A stretch of DNA of 64,000 bases from Mycobacterium sp. E2479 (lineage in GTDB: Bacteria > Actinomycetota > Actinomycetes > Mycobacteriales > Mycobacteriaceae). Where the stretch lies: the NCBI RefSeq assembly GCF_001667925.1, contig NZ_LZJR01000062.1:16594-80593 (forward strand), in the 5' to 3' direction. The translations under genes and the position numbers were made by a program. Below are positions 54,733 through 64,000 of this stretch, piece after piece. Positions within the stretch are counted from its first letter, which is position 1, and each line of letters starts with the position of its first letter. Below the pieces are notes generated by a model. That model was not told the DNA's origin, made no database searches, and saw only the letters and a program-made list of their open reading frames with translations.

Positions 54733-54981
54733 GCTCTCGCGCTCTAAGTGTTTGCCAGGCTTAACCGCGCGGGTGCGACGCCACCTTGGAGGGACCTGTC
54801 TGCTCAGTAACGATTCTGGTGGCATGCGCCGTGGGCTGTCATACTCGTCGGATTGCCACACCTACACGCACACGCGTATTTGGCGCGGGGCGGGGCCAAA
54901 TAAAGCAGGAAGTTTCATGAGCCTCTCGTTTCTCTCAACGCTCGGTGTCAGCTCAGCGGCCGGTAGCACGGCCGCGATGAC
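54733..54981 (+). promoter_or_regulatory. Leader region of the kinase operon
   Basis: A 249-base gap after the methyltransferase. Its second half contains the 22-codon upstream ORF listed separately; the first half (54740-54890) shows no gene, hairpin or repeat I can support, but presumably holds the operon promoter. Confidence 0.4.
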
Positions 54982-54985
54982 GTGA
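54917..54985 (+). CDS. Upstream ORF, 22 codons, coupled to the sensor kinase
   Basis: MSLSFLSTLGVSSAAGSTAA followed by MT and TGA, preceded by CAGGAAG. Its TGA (54983-54985) overlaps the GTG start of the kinase (54982) as GTGA. A Ser/Ala-rich leader peptide that couples translation is the simplest reading; a regulatory role would fit its position. Too short to classify; there is no homology evidence. Confidence 0.5.
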   Translation: MSLSFLSTLGVSSAAGSTAAMT

Positions 54986-57810
54986 CCATGTTCACCCGCC
55001 CGGCCAACCCGGCCGGGGCGGATGTCGTAGAGCCGGCACCCAACGGCGGTGCCGAGGCCGCGTCGGCCAAACGCCCGCCGACCTGGTCGCTGAGCAACTG
55101 GCCGGTGCGCTGGAAGGTACTGGCGATTGTGCTGGTCCCGCTGGTATTGGCGACGGTGTTCGGTACGCTGCGCATCCACGGCGCCATGGCAAACGCGGCC
55201 GGCCTGCGGCTGGCCGCCACCCGCGCCGACATGGTGCCGGTGATCACCAAGTACATGTCGGCACTGGACGTCGCGCTGCTGGCGAGCTCCACCGGACGCG
55301 ACGCCGAGGGCGCCAAGAAGAACTATGAGGCGCGCAAGTACGAGCTGCAGAGCAGGCTGGACGACACCGACGTCAGCCCCGAGGTCAGCTCGGGAGTGAG
55401 CAACCTGCTCGATGGCGGTCAGATGCTGGTGAGCAAGGCGTCCGACCCGGGACTCGGTTTGCGGGAGCGGGTGACGCTCTACGCGCCGATCCTGTTGACG
55501 GCCGAAGACGTCATCAACGCCTCGGTCCGCGTCGATGACGAAAAGATCCGCGCCCAGGCGCAGGGCCTGAGCCGGGCGGTCGGGGCCCGCGGACAGATGA
55601 CGATGCAGAAAATCCTGATCACCCGGGGGGCCGAGCTTCCCGAGCCGCAGCTGCGGACGTCGATGATCACCCTGGCCGGCACCGAACCGTCGACGCTGTT
55701 CGGCATGAGCGAAGTGCTCGGCGCCGGATCGCCCGAGGCCAAGACGCTGCAACAGCAGATGGTGAACCGGATGGCGATCATGTCCGATCCGGCCAGCGTG
55801 CTCGTCGACAACGCCGATCTGCTGCGTTCGATCCAGACCACCGACGACATCGCCGATCAGGTCATCAAGGATTCCACCGCGTCGGTCACCAAGTCGGTGC
55901 ACGCGCAGGCCGCCGAGCGCCGCTCGGCCGCGATCTTGGACGCCGTGCTGGTGCTGGCCGCCATCGTGGTCGCGCTCCTGGTGGTGCTGCTGGTGGCGCG
56001 CGCCCTGGTGCGGCCGCTGCGCATCCTGCGCGACGGCGCCCTCAAAGTCGCCCACACCGATCTCGAAGAGGAGATCGCGAGCGTGAAAGCCGGTGGGGCT
56101 GAACCGGTTCCGAGCCCGTTGCCGGTGTACACCACCGAGGAGATCGGCCAGGTCGCCCACGCGGTCGACGAGCTGCACACCCAGGCGCTGCTGCTGGCCG
56201 GCGACGAGGCGCGGTTGCGGCTGCTGGTCAACGACATGTTCGAGACCATGTCGCGGCGCAACCGCACGCTGGTGGACCAGCAGCTGGCGCTCATCGACCG
56301 GCTGGAGCGCAACGAGGAGAACCCCGACCGGCTCGACAGCCTGTTCCGGCTCGACCACCTTGCGGCACGGCTGCGCCGGAACAGCGCCAACCTGCTGGTG
56401 CTGGCCGGTGCGCCGCTCGCCCGCGACCAGCGCGACCCGGTGCCGCTGGCCACCGTGATCAACGCCGCCGTGTCAGAAGTCGAGGACTACCGCCGGGTCG
56501 AACTCGCCGGGCTGCCCGACTGTGCGCTGATCGGCGCGGCCGCCGGCGGCGCCATCCACCTGTTCGCCGAGCTGATCGACAACGCGTTGCGCTACTCGCC
56601 GCCGGCGACCTCTGCCCGCGTCTCGGCGTCGCGCGGCGGCGACGGGGGCGTCGTGGTGCGGATCGCCGACGCCGGTTTGGGCATGAACGACGCCGACCGG
56701 CGCATGGCCAACATGCGGCTGCAGGCCGGCGGCGACGTCAGCCCCGACAACGCCCGGCACATGGGTCTTTTCGTGGTCGGCCGGATCGCGGCCAGGCACG
56801 GGCTCCGGGTAGGCCTGCGCGGCCCGGCGCCCAACGAAAAGGGCTCGGGTACCACCGCCGAGGTCTACCTACCGCCGACGGTGCTCGCCGGCTCGGCCGT
56901 CGCCGAGTCGACGGCGCCCCGCCACATCCGCGCGGTCTCCTCGCCGAGCGTCAAGCTCGCGAACGCAAACGCCACCGCCGCGGAAGACGCCGGGCAAAAC
57001 GGCGGCGCGCAGGAGCCGGCGGCGCGCACCGCAGCGGAGGCCTCCGGGCCGTCGGTCACCTTGCTGCCCCGCCGCAACCCGGGTTCCAGCGGCATCACCG
57101 AAGTTCCGGCCCCACCCGCCGAACAGCAACCCCGCCGCCAGCGCCGCGAGCTGGCCACCCCCTGGTGGGAGAACGCCCCCGAGCCTGCGTCCGCGCCGGT
57201 TTCGGAGCCCGAATCGGCGCCCGAGCCGAAACCGGCGGAGGCGCAGCCGGCCCGGGCGGCGTCGGACACCTCGGCGTTCTTCTCCGCGCGCTCCCGGGAG
57301 GCGGACAGCCGCGCGGAGTCCCGGCACGAGCAGCCGGCGCAACCGACCCCGTTCTCGTCCGTCCCGGCGGCACCGAAGGCCCAAGCGGGCACTACTGACG
57401 ACGACGTCATCTATCGACGGATGCTGTCGGAGATGCTGGGCGACCCACACGACCTGGTCAACAGCCCCGACCTGGATTGGCAGTCGGTCTGGGATCGCGG
57501 CTGGACGCTGGCGGCCGCGGCCGAGGAGAAGCCCGTCGAGGCGCACACCACCGACCACGGCCTGCCGGTGCGAACGCCCGGCGCCCGGCTGGTGCCCGGC
57601 GGAGCCAACGGCATCCAACAGGACGAGCCGGCCGAAGCAGACCAGGGCCTGAACGGCCGATCCCCGTCGCACCGGGAGCCGCAGCACGCGGCCACCGGAC
57701 CTTTAGCGCGGGACCCCGAGGCGGTTCGCGCCTCGTTCAGTAGCCATTTCGGCGGCGTGCGCACCGGACGCTCGCACGCCCGTGAGACCGACCAAGGATC
57801 CGACCAATAA
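54982..57810 (+). CDS. Conservon-type sensor histidine kinase (Rv3365c homologue)
   Basis: 942 residues. A membrane helix near residue 45-70, an exported sensor region (nitrate/sulfonate-type, about 70-315), a second membrane helix near 320-345 and a HAMP follow. The catalytic domain keeps [16 protein letters not shown] (N box) near 525 and [10 protein letters not shown] (G box) near 565; a long Pro/Ala-rich tail follows. The usual H-box histidine is not obvious, as in other conservon kinases that signal to a small GTPase. It opens a four-gene operon with roadblock, DUF742 and GTPase genes. The second start option, ATG 54988, is 2 codons later. Confidence 0.92.
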   Translation: MTMFTRPANPAGADVVEPAPNGGAEAASAKRPPTWSLSNWPVRWKVLAIVLVPLVLATVFGTLRIHGAMANAAGLRLAATRADMVPVITKYMSALDVALLASSTGRDAEGAKKNYEARKYELQSRLDDTDVSPEVSSGVSNLLDGGQMLVSKASDPGLGLRERVTLYAPILLTAEDVINASVRVDDEKIRAQAQGLSRAVGARGQMTMQKILITRGAELPEPQLRTSMITLAGTEPSTLFGMSEVLGAGSPEAKTLQQQMVNRMAIMSDPASVLVDNADLLRSIQTTDDIADQVIKDSTASVTKSVHAQAAERRSAAILDAVLVLAAIVVALLVVLLVARALVRPLRILRDGALKVAHTDLEEEIASVKAGGAEPVPSPLPVYTTEEIGQVAHAVDELHTQALLLAGDEARLRLLVNDMFETMSRRNRTLVDQQLALIDRLERNEENPDRLDSLFRLDHLAARLRRNSANLLVLAGAPLARDQRDPVPLATVINAAVSEVEDYRRVELAGLPDCALIGAAAGGAIHLFAELIDNALRYSPPATSARVSASRGGDGGVVVRIADAGLGMNDADRRMANMRLQAGGDVSPDNARHMGLFVVGRIAARHGLRVGLRGPAPNEKGSGTTAEVYLPPTVLAGSAVAESTAPRHIRAVSSPSVKLANANATAAEDAGQNGGAQEPAARTAAEASGPSVTLLPRRNPGSSGITEVPAPPAEQQPRRQRRELATPWWENAPEPASAPVSEPESAPEPKPAEAQPARAASDTSAFFSARSREADSRAESRHEQPAQPTPFSSVPAAPKAQAGTTDDDVIYRRMLSEMLGDPHDLVNSPDLDWQSVWDRGWTLAAAAEEKPVEAHTTDHGLPVRTPGARLVPGGANGIQQDEPAEADQGLNGRSPSHREPQHAATGPLARDPEAVRASFSSHFGGVRTGRSHARETDQGSDQ

Positions 57811-58217
57811 TGACGTCATCGGACAACTCCCTGGACTGGCTGGTTACCAGGTTCGCCCGCGAGGTCCCCGGCGTCGCGCACGCGCTGCTGGTGTCCGTCG
57901 ATGGGCTGCCCATCGCCGCCAGCGAGCATCTCCCGCGGGAACGCGCCGACCAGCTCGCGGCCGTGGCCTCCGGGCTGTCCAGCCTGGCCGTGGGAGCGGC
58001 GCAGCTGTTCGAGGGCGGGCAGGTGCTGCAGTCGGTGGTCGAAATGCAGAATGGCTACCTGTTGCTGATGCGCGTCGGGGACGGCTCGCACCTGGCGACG
58101 CTCGCGGTGGCGTCGTGCGACATCGGTCAGATCGGCTACGAGATGGCCGTCCTGGTCGAGCGGGTGGGCGGCGTAGTCCAGTCGACCCGCCGGTCGGCCG
58201 TGCAGCAGCACTCGTGA
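57810..58217 (+). CDS. Roadblock/LC7 domain protein (Rv3364c homologue)
   Basis: 135 residues forming one roadblock/LC7 module ([40 protein letters not shown]). In conservons it is the GTPase-activating or scaffold subunit. The homologous M. tuberculosis protein is also reported to bind cathepsin G through a GLPIAAS-like segment, present here. ATG overlaps the kinase stop (TAATG). Confidence 0.93.
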   Translation: MTSSDNSLDWLVTRFAREVPGVAHALLVSVDGLPIAASEHLPRERADQLAAVASGLSSLAVGAAQLFEGGQVLQSVVEMQNGYLLLMRVGDGSHLATLAVASCDIGQIGYEMAVLVERVGGVVQSTRRSAVQQHS

Positions 58218-58223
58218 GATCCG

Positions 58224-58598
58224 ATGGACACTTCCGAGAACTGGCCGGCGCACCGTAAGGGAAATCTGGTCCGCCCGTACACACTGACGTCGGGGCGGAC
58301 CGACACCAACGTCGACCTTCCCCTCGAGGCGCCGATTCAGACGCTGCAGCCGGGCCTGGCGCACCGATGGCCGCTCAACGATCCGCGAGGCAGAATCATC
58401 CAACTGTGCGTCGACAGCCCATCGGTCGCCGAAATCTCGGCCCGGCTGGATCTTCCGCTGGGCGTCGCGCGCGTCCTGGTCGGAGATCTGGTCCTGTCCG
58501 GCTACGTTCGAGTGCACAAGACATTATCCGAGCGTTCGACCAGGGATGAGCGCCACGAACTCATAGGAAGGACACTGCGTGGCCTACGCGCACTCTGA
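58224..58598 (+). CDS. DUF742 protein (Rv3363c homologue)
   Basis: 124 residues with the DUF742 winged-helix-like core (IIQLCVDSPSVAEISARLDL, VLVGDLVLSGYVRVHK). Third component of the conservon system. Follows the roadblock gene by six bases; its last 20 bases overlap the GTPase gene start. Confidence 0.9.
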   Translation: MDTSENWPAHRKGNLVRPYTLTSGRTDTNVDLPLEAPIQTLQPGLAHRWPLNDPRGRIIQLCVDSPSVAEISARLDLPLGVARVLVGDLVLSGYVRVHKTLSERSTRDERHELIGRTLRGLRAL

Positions 58599-59166
58599 GG
58601 TACAGCGCGATTCCGGCGCTCATGCGTCGACGAAGATCGTGATCGCCGGCGGCTTCGGGGCCGGTAAAACCACGTTCGTCGGTGCGGTGTCAGAGATCAT
58701 GCCGCTGCGCACCGAGGCGATGCTCACCGACGCCTCGACGGGTGTCGACGCGCTCGAGGCCACCCCGGACAAGCGGACCACCACGGTCGCAATGGATTTC
58801 GGCCGAATCACCCTGGCCGAAGACCTGGTGCTCTACCTGTTCGGCACGCCGGGTCAGCGCCGTTTCTGGTTCATGTGGGACGACCTGGTGCGCGGCGCGA
58901 TCGGCGCGGTCGTGCTGGTCGACTGCCGTCGTCTGCAGGACAGCTTCGCCGCGGTCGACTTCTTCGAGCATCGCAACCTGCCGTTTCTCGTCGCGGTGAA
59001 CGAGTTCGACGGGGCGCCGCGTTATCCGGTCGCCGAGGTGCGCGAGGCGCTGACCCTGCCGACGCACATCCCGGTGATCACCGTCGACGCCAGGGATCGG
59101 AGGTCGGCGACCGACGCCCTGATCGCGGTCAGCGAATACGCCCTGGCCAGCCTGTCGGCCAATTGA
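58579..59166 (+). CDS. MglA-type small GTPase (Rv3362c homologue)
   Basis: 195 residues. P-loop GGFGAGKTTFVGAVSEI near residue 22, G3 YLFGTPGQRRFW near 90, NKxD-equivalent VAVNEFDGAP near 140. It is the signalling GTPase of the kinase-roadblock-DUF742 operon. GTG start within the end of the DUF742 gene. Immediately after it lies the mfpA scar. Confidence 0.95.
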   Translation: MAYAHSEVQRDSGAHASTKIVIAGGFGAGKTTFVGAVSEIMPLRTEAMLTDASTGVDALEATPDKRTTTVAMDFGRITLAEDLVLYLFGTPGQRRFWFMWDDLVRGAIGAVVLVDCRRLQDSFAAVDFFEHRNLPFLVAVNEFDGAPRYPVAEVREALTLPTHIPVITVDARDRRSATDALIAVSEYALASLSAN

Positions 59167-59270
59167 CCACGCGGTGGGTCGACCAAGAATTCGAGGGCCG
59201 CGACTTGCCCGTCGACGTCGACCACGCGGTGGCGTTCGCGCTCGCCCACGGGCTGCGGCTGGACGGCTGA
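59163..59270 (+). pseudogene. Internally deleted remnant of mfpA
   Basis: A 35-codon frame that starts at TTG 59163 (overlapping the GTPase stop) and reads TTRWVDQEFEGRDLP directly into VDVDHAVAFALAHGLRLDG. In M. tuberculosis MfpA (Rv3361c), which follows the GTPase gene, the first residues are (M)QQWVDCEFTGRDF and the last are RVDVDQAVAFAAAHGLCLAGG (from memory). The two ends are therefore joined and the whole pentapeptide-repeat helix, some 140-150 residues, is missing without frame loss. The product cannot be the DNA-mimic gyrase inhibitor. Confidence 0.85.
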
Positions 59271-59281
59271 CCCAGCAGCGC

Positions 59282-61852
59282 TCAGCGGGTGAGCCGGATG
59301 CGCCAGCGCACCAGCGCGGCGTAGGCGACGGTGAGCACCGCGAGCATGCCCATGTCGAACAGCCACGCCGCCGCCGTGTGCTCGAAGTGGCTGTCCCGCG
59401 GGCTTTGCGGGCCGGGCGACACCGTCCACAGGTCGACGGTCGACCCCTGCGCCGCGTAACCCCACCGCGACGGCACCAGCCAGGACAGCTGGTCGAGGAA
59501 GATCCGATCGGTGACCGGCACCATCCCGCCCGAGAGCACCATCTGCATCATCAGCGACACCACCAGCAGCGGCATGATCTGCTCGCTCGAGCGGGCCAGC
59601 GCCGAGAGCAGCAGACCCATCATCGCCGCCGCCACGCACGTCGCCGCGACCCCGACGAACAGCTCGAGGGTGGGGTTACCGAGCAGCACCGCCGGCCGCG
59701 TCGGCGGCCCCTTGCCCAGCACCACGATGGCCGTGGCGATGGCCGCCTGAATGATCGCGAACGTGGAGAACACCGCGACCTTGGCCAGCAGGTAGGCCGT
59801 GCTCGACAGGCCGACCGCCTGTTCTCGCCGGAAGATCGGCCGCTCACCGATCAGGTCGCGGATGGTCAGCGCCGTTCCCATGAACACGGCCGCCATGGTG
59901 AGCAGGGTCAGGATCATCCCCGCCTCGCCGGCCGACTCACTCACCGGATCCGCGTAACCGAAACCGACGTTGCCGGGAACGGTCAGCGAGAGCGCGCCCA
60001 TGACGAACGGCAGTACCGCCAGGAACACGAAGTAGGCACGGTCCGACACCACCAGCCGGACCTGGCGGCGGGCGATCGTGGAGAACTGATGGCGCTTGCT
60101 GGTGCGCGGCTGGGCGCCCAGCTCGGCGGGCGCCTCGGTCCGCGTGGGTGGCGGGGGTCTGTTCTGGGCCAGAAAGCGGCGGTTGGCCTCGTCGGGGTCG
60201 GCGCCCACCTTGGCGAAAATGTGCGCCCAGTTGGTGGTTCCCATGGACGCGCCGATCTGGCCGGGCGGGCCGAGGTACGCGGTTTTGCCGCCCGGTGCCA
60301 TCAGCAACACCTGGTCGCAGACGTCGAGGTAGGTCAGCGAATGGGTGACCACCAGCACCACGCGCCCGGCGTCGGCGAGTTGTCGCAGCATGGTCATGAC
60401 CTGCAGGTCCAGCGCCGGGTCCAGGCCGGAGGTCGGTTCGTCGAGGATCAGCAGCGACGGACCGGTCAGCAGTTCCAGCGCCACCGAGGCGCGTTTGCGC
60501 TGGCCCCCCGAGAGCTTGTCGACGCGGGTGTTCGCGTGCTCGGTCAGGCCCAGCTCGTCGAGGACCTGGGCGACGACCTGCGCGCGATCGGCCTTGCTGG
60601 TGTCGGGTGGCAGGCGCAGCTCAGCGGCGTAGCCGAGCGCCTGGCTGACCGTGAGCTGACGGTGCACGACGTCGTCCTGGGGGACCATCCCGATCCGGGT
60701 GCGCAGCGAGGCGTACTCGGTGTGGATGTCGTGCCCCTCGAAGGTGACCGAGCCCGACGACGGCGTGGCATACCCGGCGATCAACCGCGACAACGTGGTC
60801 TTGCCCGCACCCGACCCGCCGATCAGCGCGGTCAGGGTGCCCGGCCGGGCGACCAGCGAGACGCGCTCGAGCAGGTTCTTCCCGTCGACGCCGAAGTTGA
60901 CCTCGCGCACCTCCAGGCCGCCGGCGCGGGTCGCCGCCTCGTGGCGGCGAACCAACATGCCGTCGTGGAACACCAGGTCGACGTTGCCGATCGTCACCAC
61001 GTCGCCGTCGGACAGCGCCGCCGATCCGACCCTGACGCCGTTGACGAAGGTGCCGTTGATGCTGTTCGCGTCGCGGATCTCGGCGCCGGTCGGGGTTGGG
61101 TTCAAGAAGGCGTGATGGCGTGAGGCCAGCACGTCGTGAACGACGATGTCGTTGTTGAGCGCGCGCCCGATCCAGGCGGCGCGGCCGGCGGCGGGCCGGC
61201 GTTCGGATTCACCTCCCGGGACGCTGACCCAGGTGGTCGGGAACTCCCCGGCGTCGCTGCTCCTGCCGGTGGGCGGGTTCAGCGCGCCGGACTGCGGTGC
61301 CGCGCGCGTCGCGGCGGCCGGCGGGATGCTCGGGCCGGCCGACGTGCGCTGTGTGTCTCGCCATGGGAAGGGACGCGACGGCGGCGCGGCGGGCGGCCTT
61401 GGCGGACGCGCAGCCGGGCGTGGCGGGGCGGCGGCGGGTCCCGGGCCGGTGGGTTGCGCCCGCACGGGCGCCGAGGCGTCGGGCCGAGCGCTGATGATGG
61501 GGAAAGACGTCGTGGTCGGCGGGAGCAGGCCCACGTTGCCCGTATGCTGGCCCACCTCGAAGGTGATCCGCGGGCCATCGGGCTTGCCGATGTTGATCGT
61601 CTGGCCGTCGTGGATGTCGACGACCGGCACCCGTCGGCCGTCGAGGTAGACCCCGTTCAGCGAGTTGTTGTCGACCGCGAGCCACCGTCCCTGGTCGAAG
61701 CGCAGCAGCACGTGCGCGCGGGCGATCAGCGGGTGTGCCACGCGCAGGTCGGCCCGCAGGTCGCTGCCGACCACCACGTCGCGGCCGGCGGCGAAACTAC
61801 CTTCGGAGCGGTCGGATCGAGCCGTCAGCACGGGCTGCGCAGGTCGAGTCAT
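59282..61852 (-). CDS. ABC exporter with two FHA domains (Rv1747-like)
   Basis: About 856 residues. N-terminal FHA domain (DLRADLRVAHPLIARAHVLL near residue 30), a Pro-rich linker, second FHA (NDIVVHDVLASRHHAFLNPT near 250), then an ABC domain with Walker A GGSGAGKTTLSRLIAGY near 340, signature DKLSGGQRKRASVALELL near 450 and Walker B LLILDEPTSGLDPAL, and six membrane segments at the C-terminus (about 600-855). FHA domains bind phosphothreonine, so it is probably regulated by Ser/Thr kinases as Rv1747 is by PknF. It is 33 bases downstream of its paralogue on the same strand; start at ATG 61852 or GTG 61855. Confidence 0.93.
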   Translation of the reverse strand: MTRPAQPVLTARSDRSEGSFAAGRDVVVGSDLRADLRVAHPLIARAHVLLRFDQGRWLAVDNNSLNGVYLDGRRVPVVDIHDGQTINIGKPDGPRITFEVGQHTGNVGLLPPTTTSFPIISARPDASAPVRAQPTGPGPAAAPPRPAARPPRPPAAPPSRPFPWRDTQRTSAGPSIPPAAATRAAPQSGALNPPTGRSSDAGEFPTTWVSVPGGESERRPAAGRAAWIGRALNNDIVVHDVLASRHHAFLNPTPTGAEIRDANSINGTFVNGVRVGSAALSDGDVVTIGNVDLVFHDGMLVRRHEAATRAGGLEVREVNFGVDGKNLLERVSLVARPGTLTALIGGSGAGKTTLSRLIAGYATPSSGSVTFEGHDIHTEYASLRTRIGMVPQDDVVHRQLTVSQALGYAAELRLPPDTSKADRAQVVAQVLDELGLTEHANTRVDKLSGGQRKRASVALELLTGPSLLILDEPTSGLDPALDLQVMTMLRQLADAGRVVLVVTHSLTYLDVCDQVLLMAPGGKTAYLGPPGQIGASMGTTNWAHIFAKVGADPDEANRRFLAQNRPPPPTRTEAPAELGAQPRTSKRHQFSTIARRQVRLVVSDRAYFVFLAVLPFVMGALSLTVPGNVGFGYADPVSESAGEAGMILTLLTMAAVFMGTALTIRDLIGERPIFRREQAVGLSSTAYLLAKVAVFSTFAIIQAAIATAIVVLGKGPPTRPAVLLGNPTLELFVGVAATCVAAAMMGLLLSALARSSEQIMPLLVVSLMMQMVLSGGMVPVTDRIFLDQLSWLVPSRWGYAAQGSTVDLWTVSPGPQSPRDSHFEHTAAAWLFDMGMLAVLTVAYAALVRWRIRLTR

Positions 61853-61888
61853 CACATCCAGGGCCAGAAGTCGCGGTGGGGGGTCGGC

Positions 61889-63997
61889 CTAGCGTTTCAG
61901 CCGGATATGCCAGCGGACGAAGCCGGTGTAGCCGATCGACAGCGCCGCGAGCATGAGCATGTCGAACACGAAAATGTGCTTGGAGTGCTGCCAGATCGGG
62001 TCGTTGGTCGGGATCTGCTTGACCTTCACCAGCGACGGGAAGTCGATCGAGGATGCCCCCGCCGCGTACCCCCAGCGGGCGGGCGTCAGCCACGCCATTT
62101 GTTCGAGACCGATGCGCTGATACACCGGGATCATGCCGCTGGAGAACACCAGCTGCGACATGATCGACACCACCAGCAGCGGCATGATCTGCTCGTTGGA
62201 CTGCGCCAGGGCCGACAGCAGCAGGCCGAGCATGGCCGAGGCCACGCAGGTGCCTGCCACGGTGACGAACAGCGAGAACGTCGAGTTTCCGAAGAACTGG
62301 GGATGCGCCGTCGGCGCGCCCTTACCCAGTCGCACGATGATGGTCGCGATCGCCGCCTGGCCGGTTGCGAAGACGCAGAACACCGCGATCTTGGCCAGCA
62401 GATAGGCGGTGGTGGACAGGCCGACGGCCTGCTCCCGGCGGAAGATGGCGCGCTCGCCGATCAGGTCGCGAATGGTCAGCGCCGTGCCCATGAAGACGGC
62501 ACCGATGTTCAACAGCACCATGATGTACTGCGGCTGCGTGGGCGCAGGGCCCATCGGGTCGGCCGGACCGAGGCCCGGGTGCGGGCCCTTCACCGTCAGC
62601 GACAGCGCGCCGATGAGGAACGGCAGAATCGCCAGGAAGATCGTGTAACCGCGGTCGGATACTACGAGGCGAACCTGGCGCCGGGCGATCGTGGACAGTT
62701 GCCGGAAAAGGTCGGTCTGCGGTGGTTCGCCCAGATCCGCCGGGCTCTCCGGCGTCGGTGGCCGCGACGACTGCTGGTTGCGCTCCTTGAACCTGCGGTT
62801 GGCCTCGTCCGGGTCGGCACCCACCTTGGCGAAGATGTCGGCCCAGTTGCGCGTCCCCATGGCGGACTCGACCTGGTCGGGCGGCCCGCAGAACGCGGTC
62901 TTGCCGCCGGGGGCGACCAGCAGGATCTGGTCGCACACGTCCAGATACGACACCGAGTGGGTCACCACCAAGACGGTGCGGCCCGCGTCGGCCAGCTGAC
63001 GCAGCATCAGCATCACCTGACGGTCCAGCGCCGGGTCCAGGCCCGACGTCGGCTCGTCCAGCAGGAGCAGTGACGGCTGGGTGAGCAGCTCGAGGGCGAC
63101 GGAGGCACGCTTGCGCTGACCGCCCGAGAGCTTGTCGACCCGGGTGTCCGCGTGCTGGGTCATGTCGAGTTCCTCGAGCACCTGCGCGACGACGCGGGCC
63201 CGTTCCTCTTTGCTGGTATCGGGCGGCAGCCGCAGTTCGGCCGCGTAGTTGAGCGCCTGGTTGACCGTGAGCTGGCGGTGCACCACGTCGTCCTGCGGGA
63301 CCATGCCGATCCTGCTGCGCATGGACGCGTACTCGGTGTGGATGTTGTGGCCCTCGAAGGTCACGCTGCCCGAAGTGGGGCTGGTGTAGCCGACGATCAG
63401 TCGCGACAAGGTGGTCTTGCCGGCGCCCGACCCACCGATGATGGCGGTGAGTGTCCCCGGTCGGGCGGTCAGCGAGATGTGGTCCAGCAGCTGCTTGCCG
63501 TGGTCGACGGTGTAGCAGACGGAGTTGACCTCCAGCCCGCCGCTGCGTGTCGCGGCCTCGGTGCGCCGGACCAAGCCGTCGCCGGTGAAGACCAGGTCGA
63601 CGTTGCCGATGGTGACCACGTCCCCCTCGGTCAGTACCGCCGAACCGACCCGCACGCCGTTGACGAAGGTCCCGTTCACGCTGTGCGCGTCGCGGATCTC
63701 GGTGCCCAGCGGCGTCTGAATCAAGAAGGCGTGGTGGCGTGAGGCAAGCACGTCCTGGATGACGATGTCGTTGTCGGTGGCCCGGCCGATGGTCTGCGAC
63801 CCGGCGGGCTGCTGGATCGCGCCGGACCGCGACGGCAGCAGCGCCTGGAACATCTTCGTCGCCAGGTTCGCCACCTCGGGCGGCTTGGCGGAGGCGGGGG
63901 CCATCTGGGTATGTGGGGTGCCCGAGCCCGCGGCCGGCATCTGCGCGATGGGCGGGGCGCCCACGCAGCCGCAGTACATCATGGTGCTGTTGAACAT
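61889..63997 (-). CDS. FHA-ABC exporter (second paralogue), 5' end probably outside the window
   Basis: 702 residues are visible. They include a single FHA domain (DNDIVIQDVLASRHHAFLIQ near residue 75), the ABC domain (GGSGAGKTTLSRLIVGY; LSGGQRKRASVALELL; LLLLDEPTSGLDPALD) and the six-helix membrane domain. The paralogue has about 155 more N-terminal residues with another FHA domain, and this frame is open to within three bases of the window edge, so the gene is probably truncated by the window rather than naturally short. The ATG at 63997 may be internal. Same operon as the downstream FHA-ABC gene. Confidence 0.9.
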   Translation of the reverse strand: MFNSTMMYCGCVGAPPIAQMPAAGSGTPHTQMAPASAKPPEVANLATKMFQALLPSRSGAIQQPAGSQTIGRATDNDIVIQDVLASRHHAFLIQTPLGTEIRDAHSVNGTFVNGVRVGSAVLTEGDVVTIGNVDLVFTGDGLVRRTEAATRSGGLEVNSVCYTVDHGKQLLDHISLTARPGTLTAIIGGSGAGKTTLSRLIVGYTSPTSGSVTFEGHNIHTEYASMRSRIGMVPQDDVVHRQLTVNQALNYAAELRLPPDTSKEERARVVAQVLEELDMTQHADTRVDKLSGGQRKRASVALELLTQPSLLLLDEPTSGLDPALDRQVMLMLRQLADAGRTVLVVTHSVSYLDVCDQILLVAPGGKTAFCGPPDQVESAMGTRNWADIFAKVGADPDEANRRFKERNQQSSRPPTPESPADLGEPPQTDLFRQLSTIARRQVRLVVSDRGYTIFLAILPFLIGALSLTVKGPHPGLGPADPMGPAPTQPQYIMVLLNIGAVFMGTALTIRDLIGERAIFRREQAVGLSTTAYLLAKIAVFCVFATGQAAIATIIVRLGKGAPTAHPQFFGNSTFSLFVTVAGTCVASAMLGLLLSALAQSNEQIMPLLVVSIMSQLVFSSGMIPVYQRIGLEQMAWLTPARWGYAAGASSIDFPSLVKVKQIPTNDPIWQHSKHIFVFDMLMLAALSIGYTGFVRWHIRLKR

Positions 63998-64000
63998 AAC

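Noticed and set aside
59174..63073. Open frames of about 650 codons on the plus strand opposite the FHA-ABC genes
   Set aside because: Compositionally biased antisense shadows of the ABC exporter genes; no recognisable domain.

Overview
The window is a high-GC actinobacterial chromosome segment that is clearly from a Mycobacterium. It carries groES-groEL1, whiB3, sigD-rsdA, guaB2-guaB3-choD, guaA, imuA'-imuB, cmaA1-acrA1-lpqD-htdY, otsB2, dnaE2 and a conservon-type kinase operon in the order known from the M. tuberculosis Rv3418c-Rv3362c region, read here in the opposite orientation. Differences from M. tuberculosis (no vapBC47, no PE_PGRS genes, extra genes between groEL1 and whiB3, mfpA destroyed) suggest a non-tuberculous, probably slow-growing species; I cannot name it.

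Layout. 1-2.1 kb: groES-groEL1. 2.1-8.1 kb: an accretion zone in which single accessory genes (epoxide-hydrolase-like NTF2 protein, VOC protein, a small Cys-rich protein plus a LysM protein, two class III adenylate cyclases) are separated by four extra partial copies (B-E) of the groEL1 3' end. Three of these and groEL1 itself are followed by strong intrinsic terminators. The repeated DNA begins at the position that corresponds to the attB site of the serine-integrase phage Bxb1 in groEL1. 8.1-16.9 kb: accessory genes (WS/DGAT, PucR-type regulator, cupin, double-HTH TetR with a flavin monooxygenase, RidA-like protein) and a minus-strand redox operon (Rieske/DUF2231, hemerythrin, a frameshifted small gene, SodC-like lipoprotein).

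17-25 kb: conserved core (whiB3, Rv3415c homologue, sigD-rsdA, DUF5319 gene, guaB2-guaB3, choD). 25-33.5 kb: Rv3406-type dioxygenase with its TetR repressor, GH65 phosphorylase with a beta-phosphoglucomutase-like HAD enzyme, and an MFS pump with two methyltransferases (one decayed) under a divergent HxlR regulator. 33.5-49.3 kb: guaA, imuA'-imuB, lactate 2-monooxygenase-like, KasB-like, iunH, cmaA1, acrA1, lpqD, htdY, otsB2 and a second WS/DGAT. 49.4-59.3 kb: dnaE2, a nitroreductase, trmL, a methyltransferase, and the kinase/roadblock/DUF742/GTPase operon ending in a 35-codon scar of mfpA. 59.3-64 kb: two tandem FHA-ABC exporters, the second cut by the window end.

How it works together: imuA', imuB and dnaE2 form the mycobacterial SOS mutasome, and both loci have an SOS box abutting the -10 element. 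whiB3, sigD/rsdA, hemerythrin, Rieske and SodC-like genes make a stress/redox block; cmaA1, acrA1, htdY, the KasB-like gene, two WS/DGATs and choD make a lipid block. Many genes have a TANNNT-type -10 six to seven bases before the start codon, i.e. are probably leaderless. A 56-bp intergenic repeat family occurs at three gene ends. No tRNA, rRNA, CRISPR, integrase or transposase was seen.
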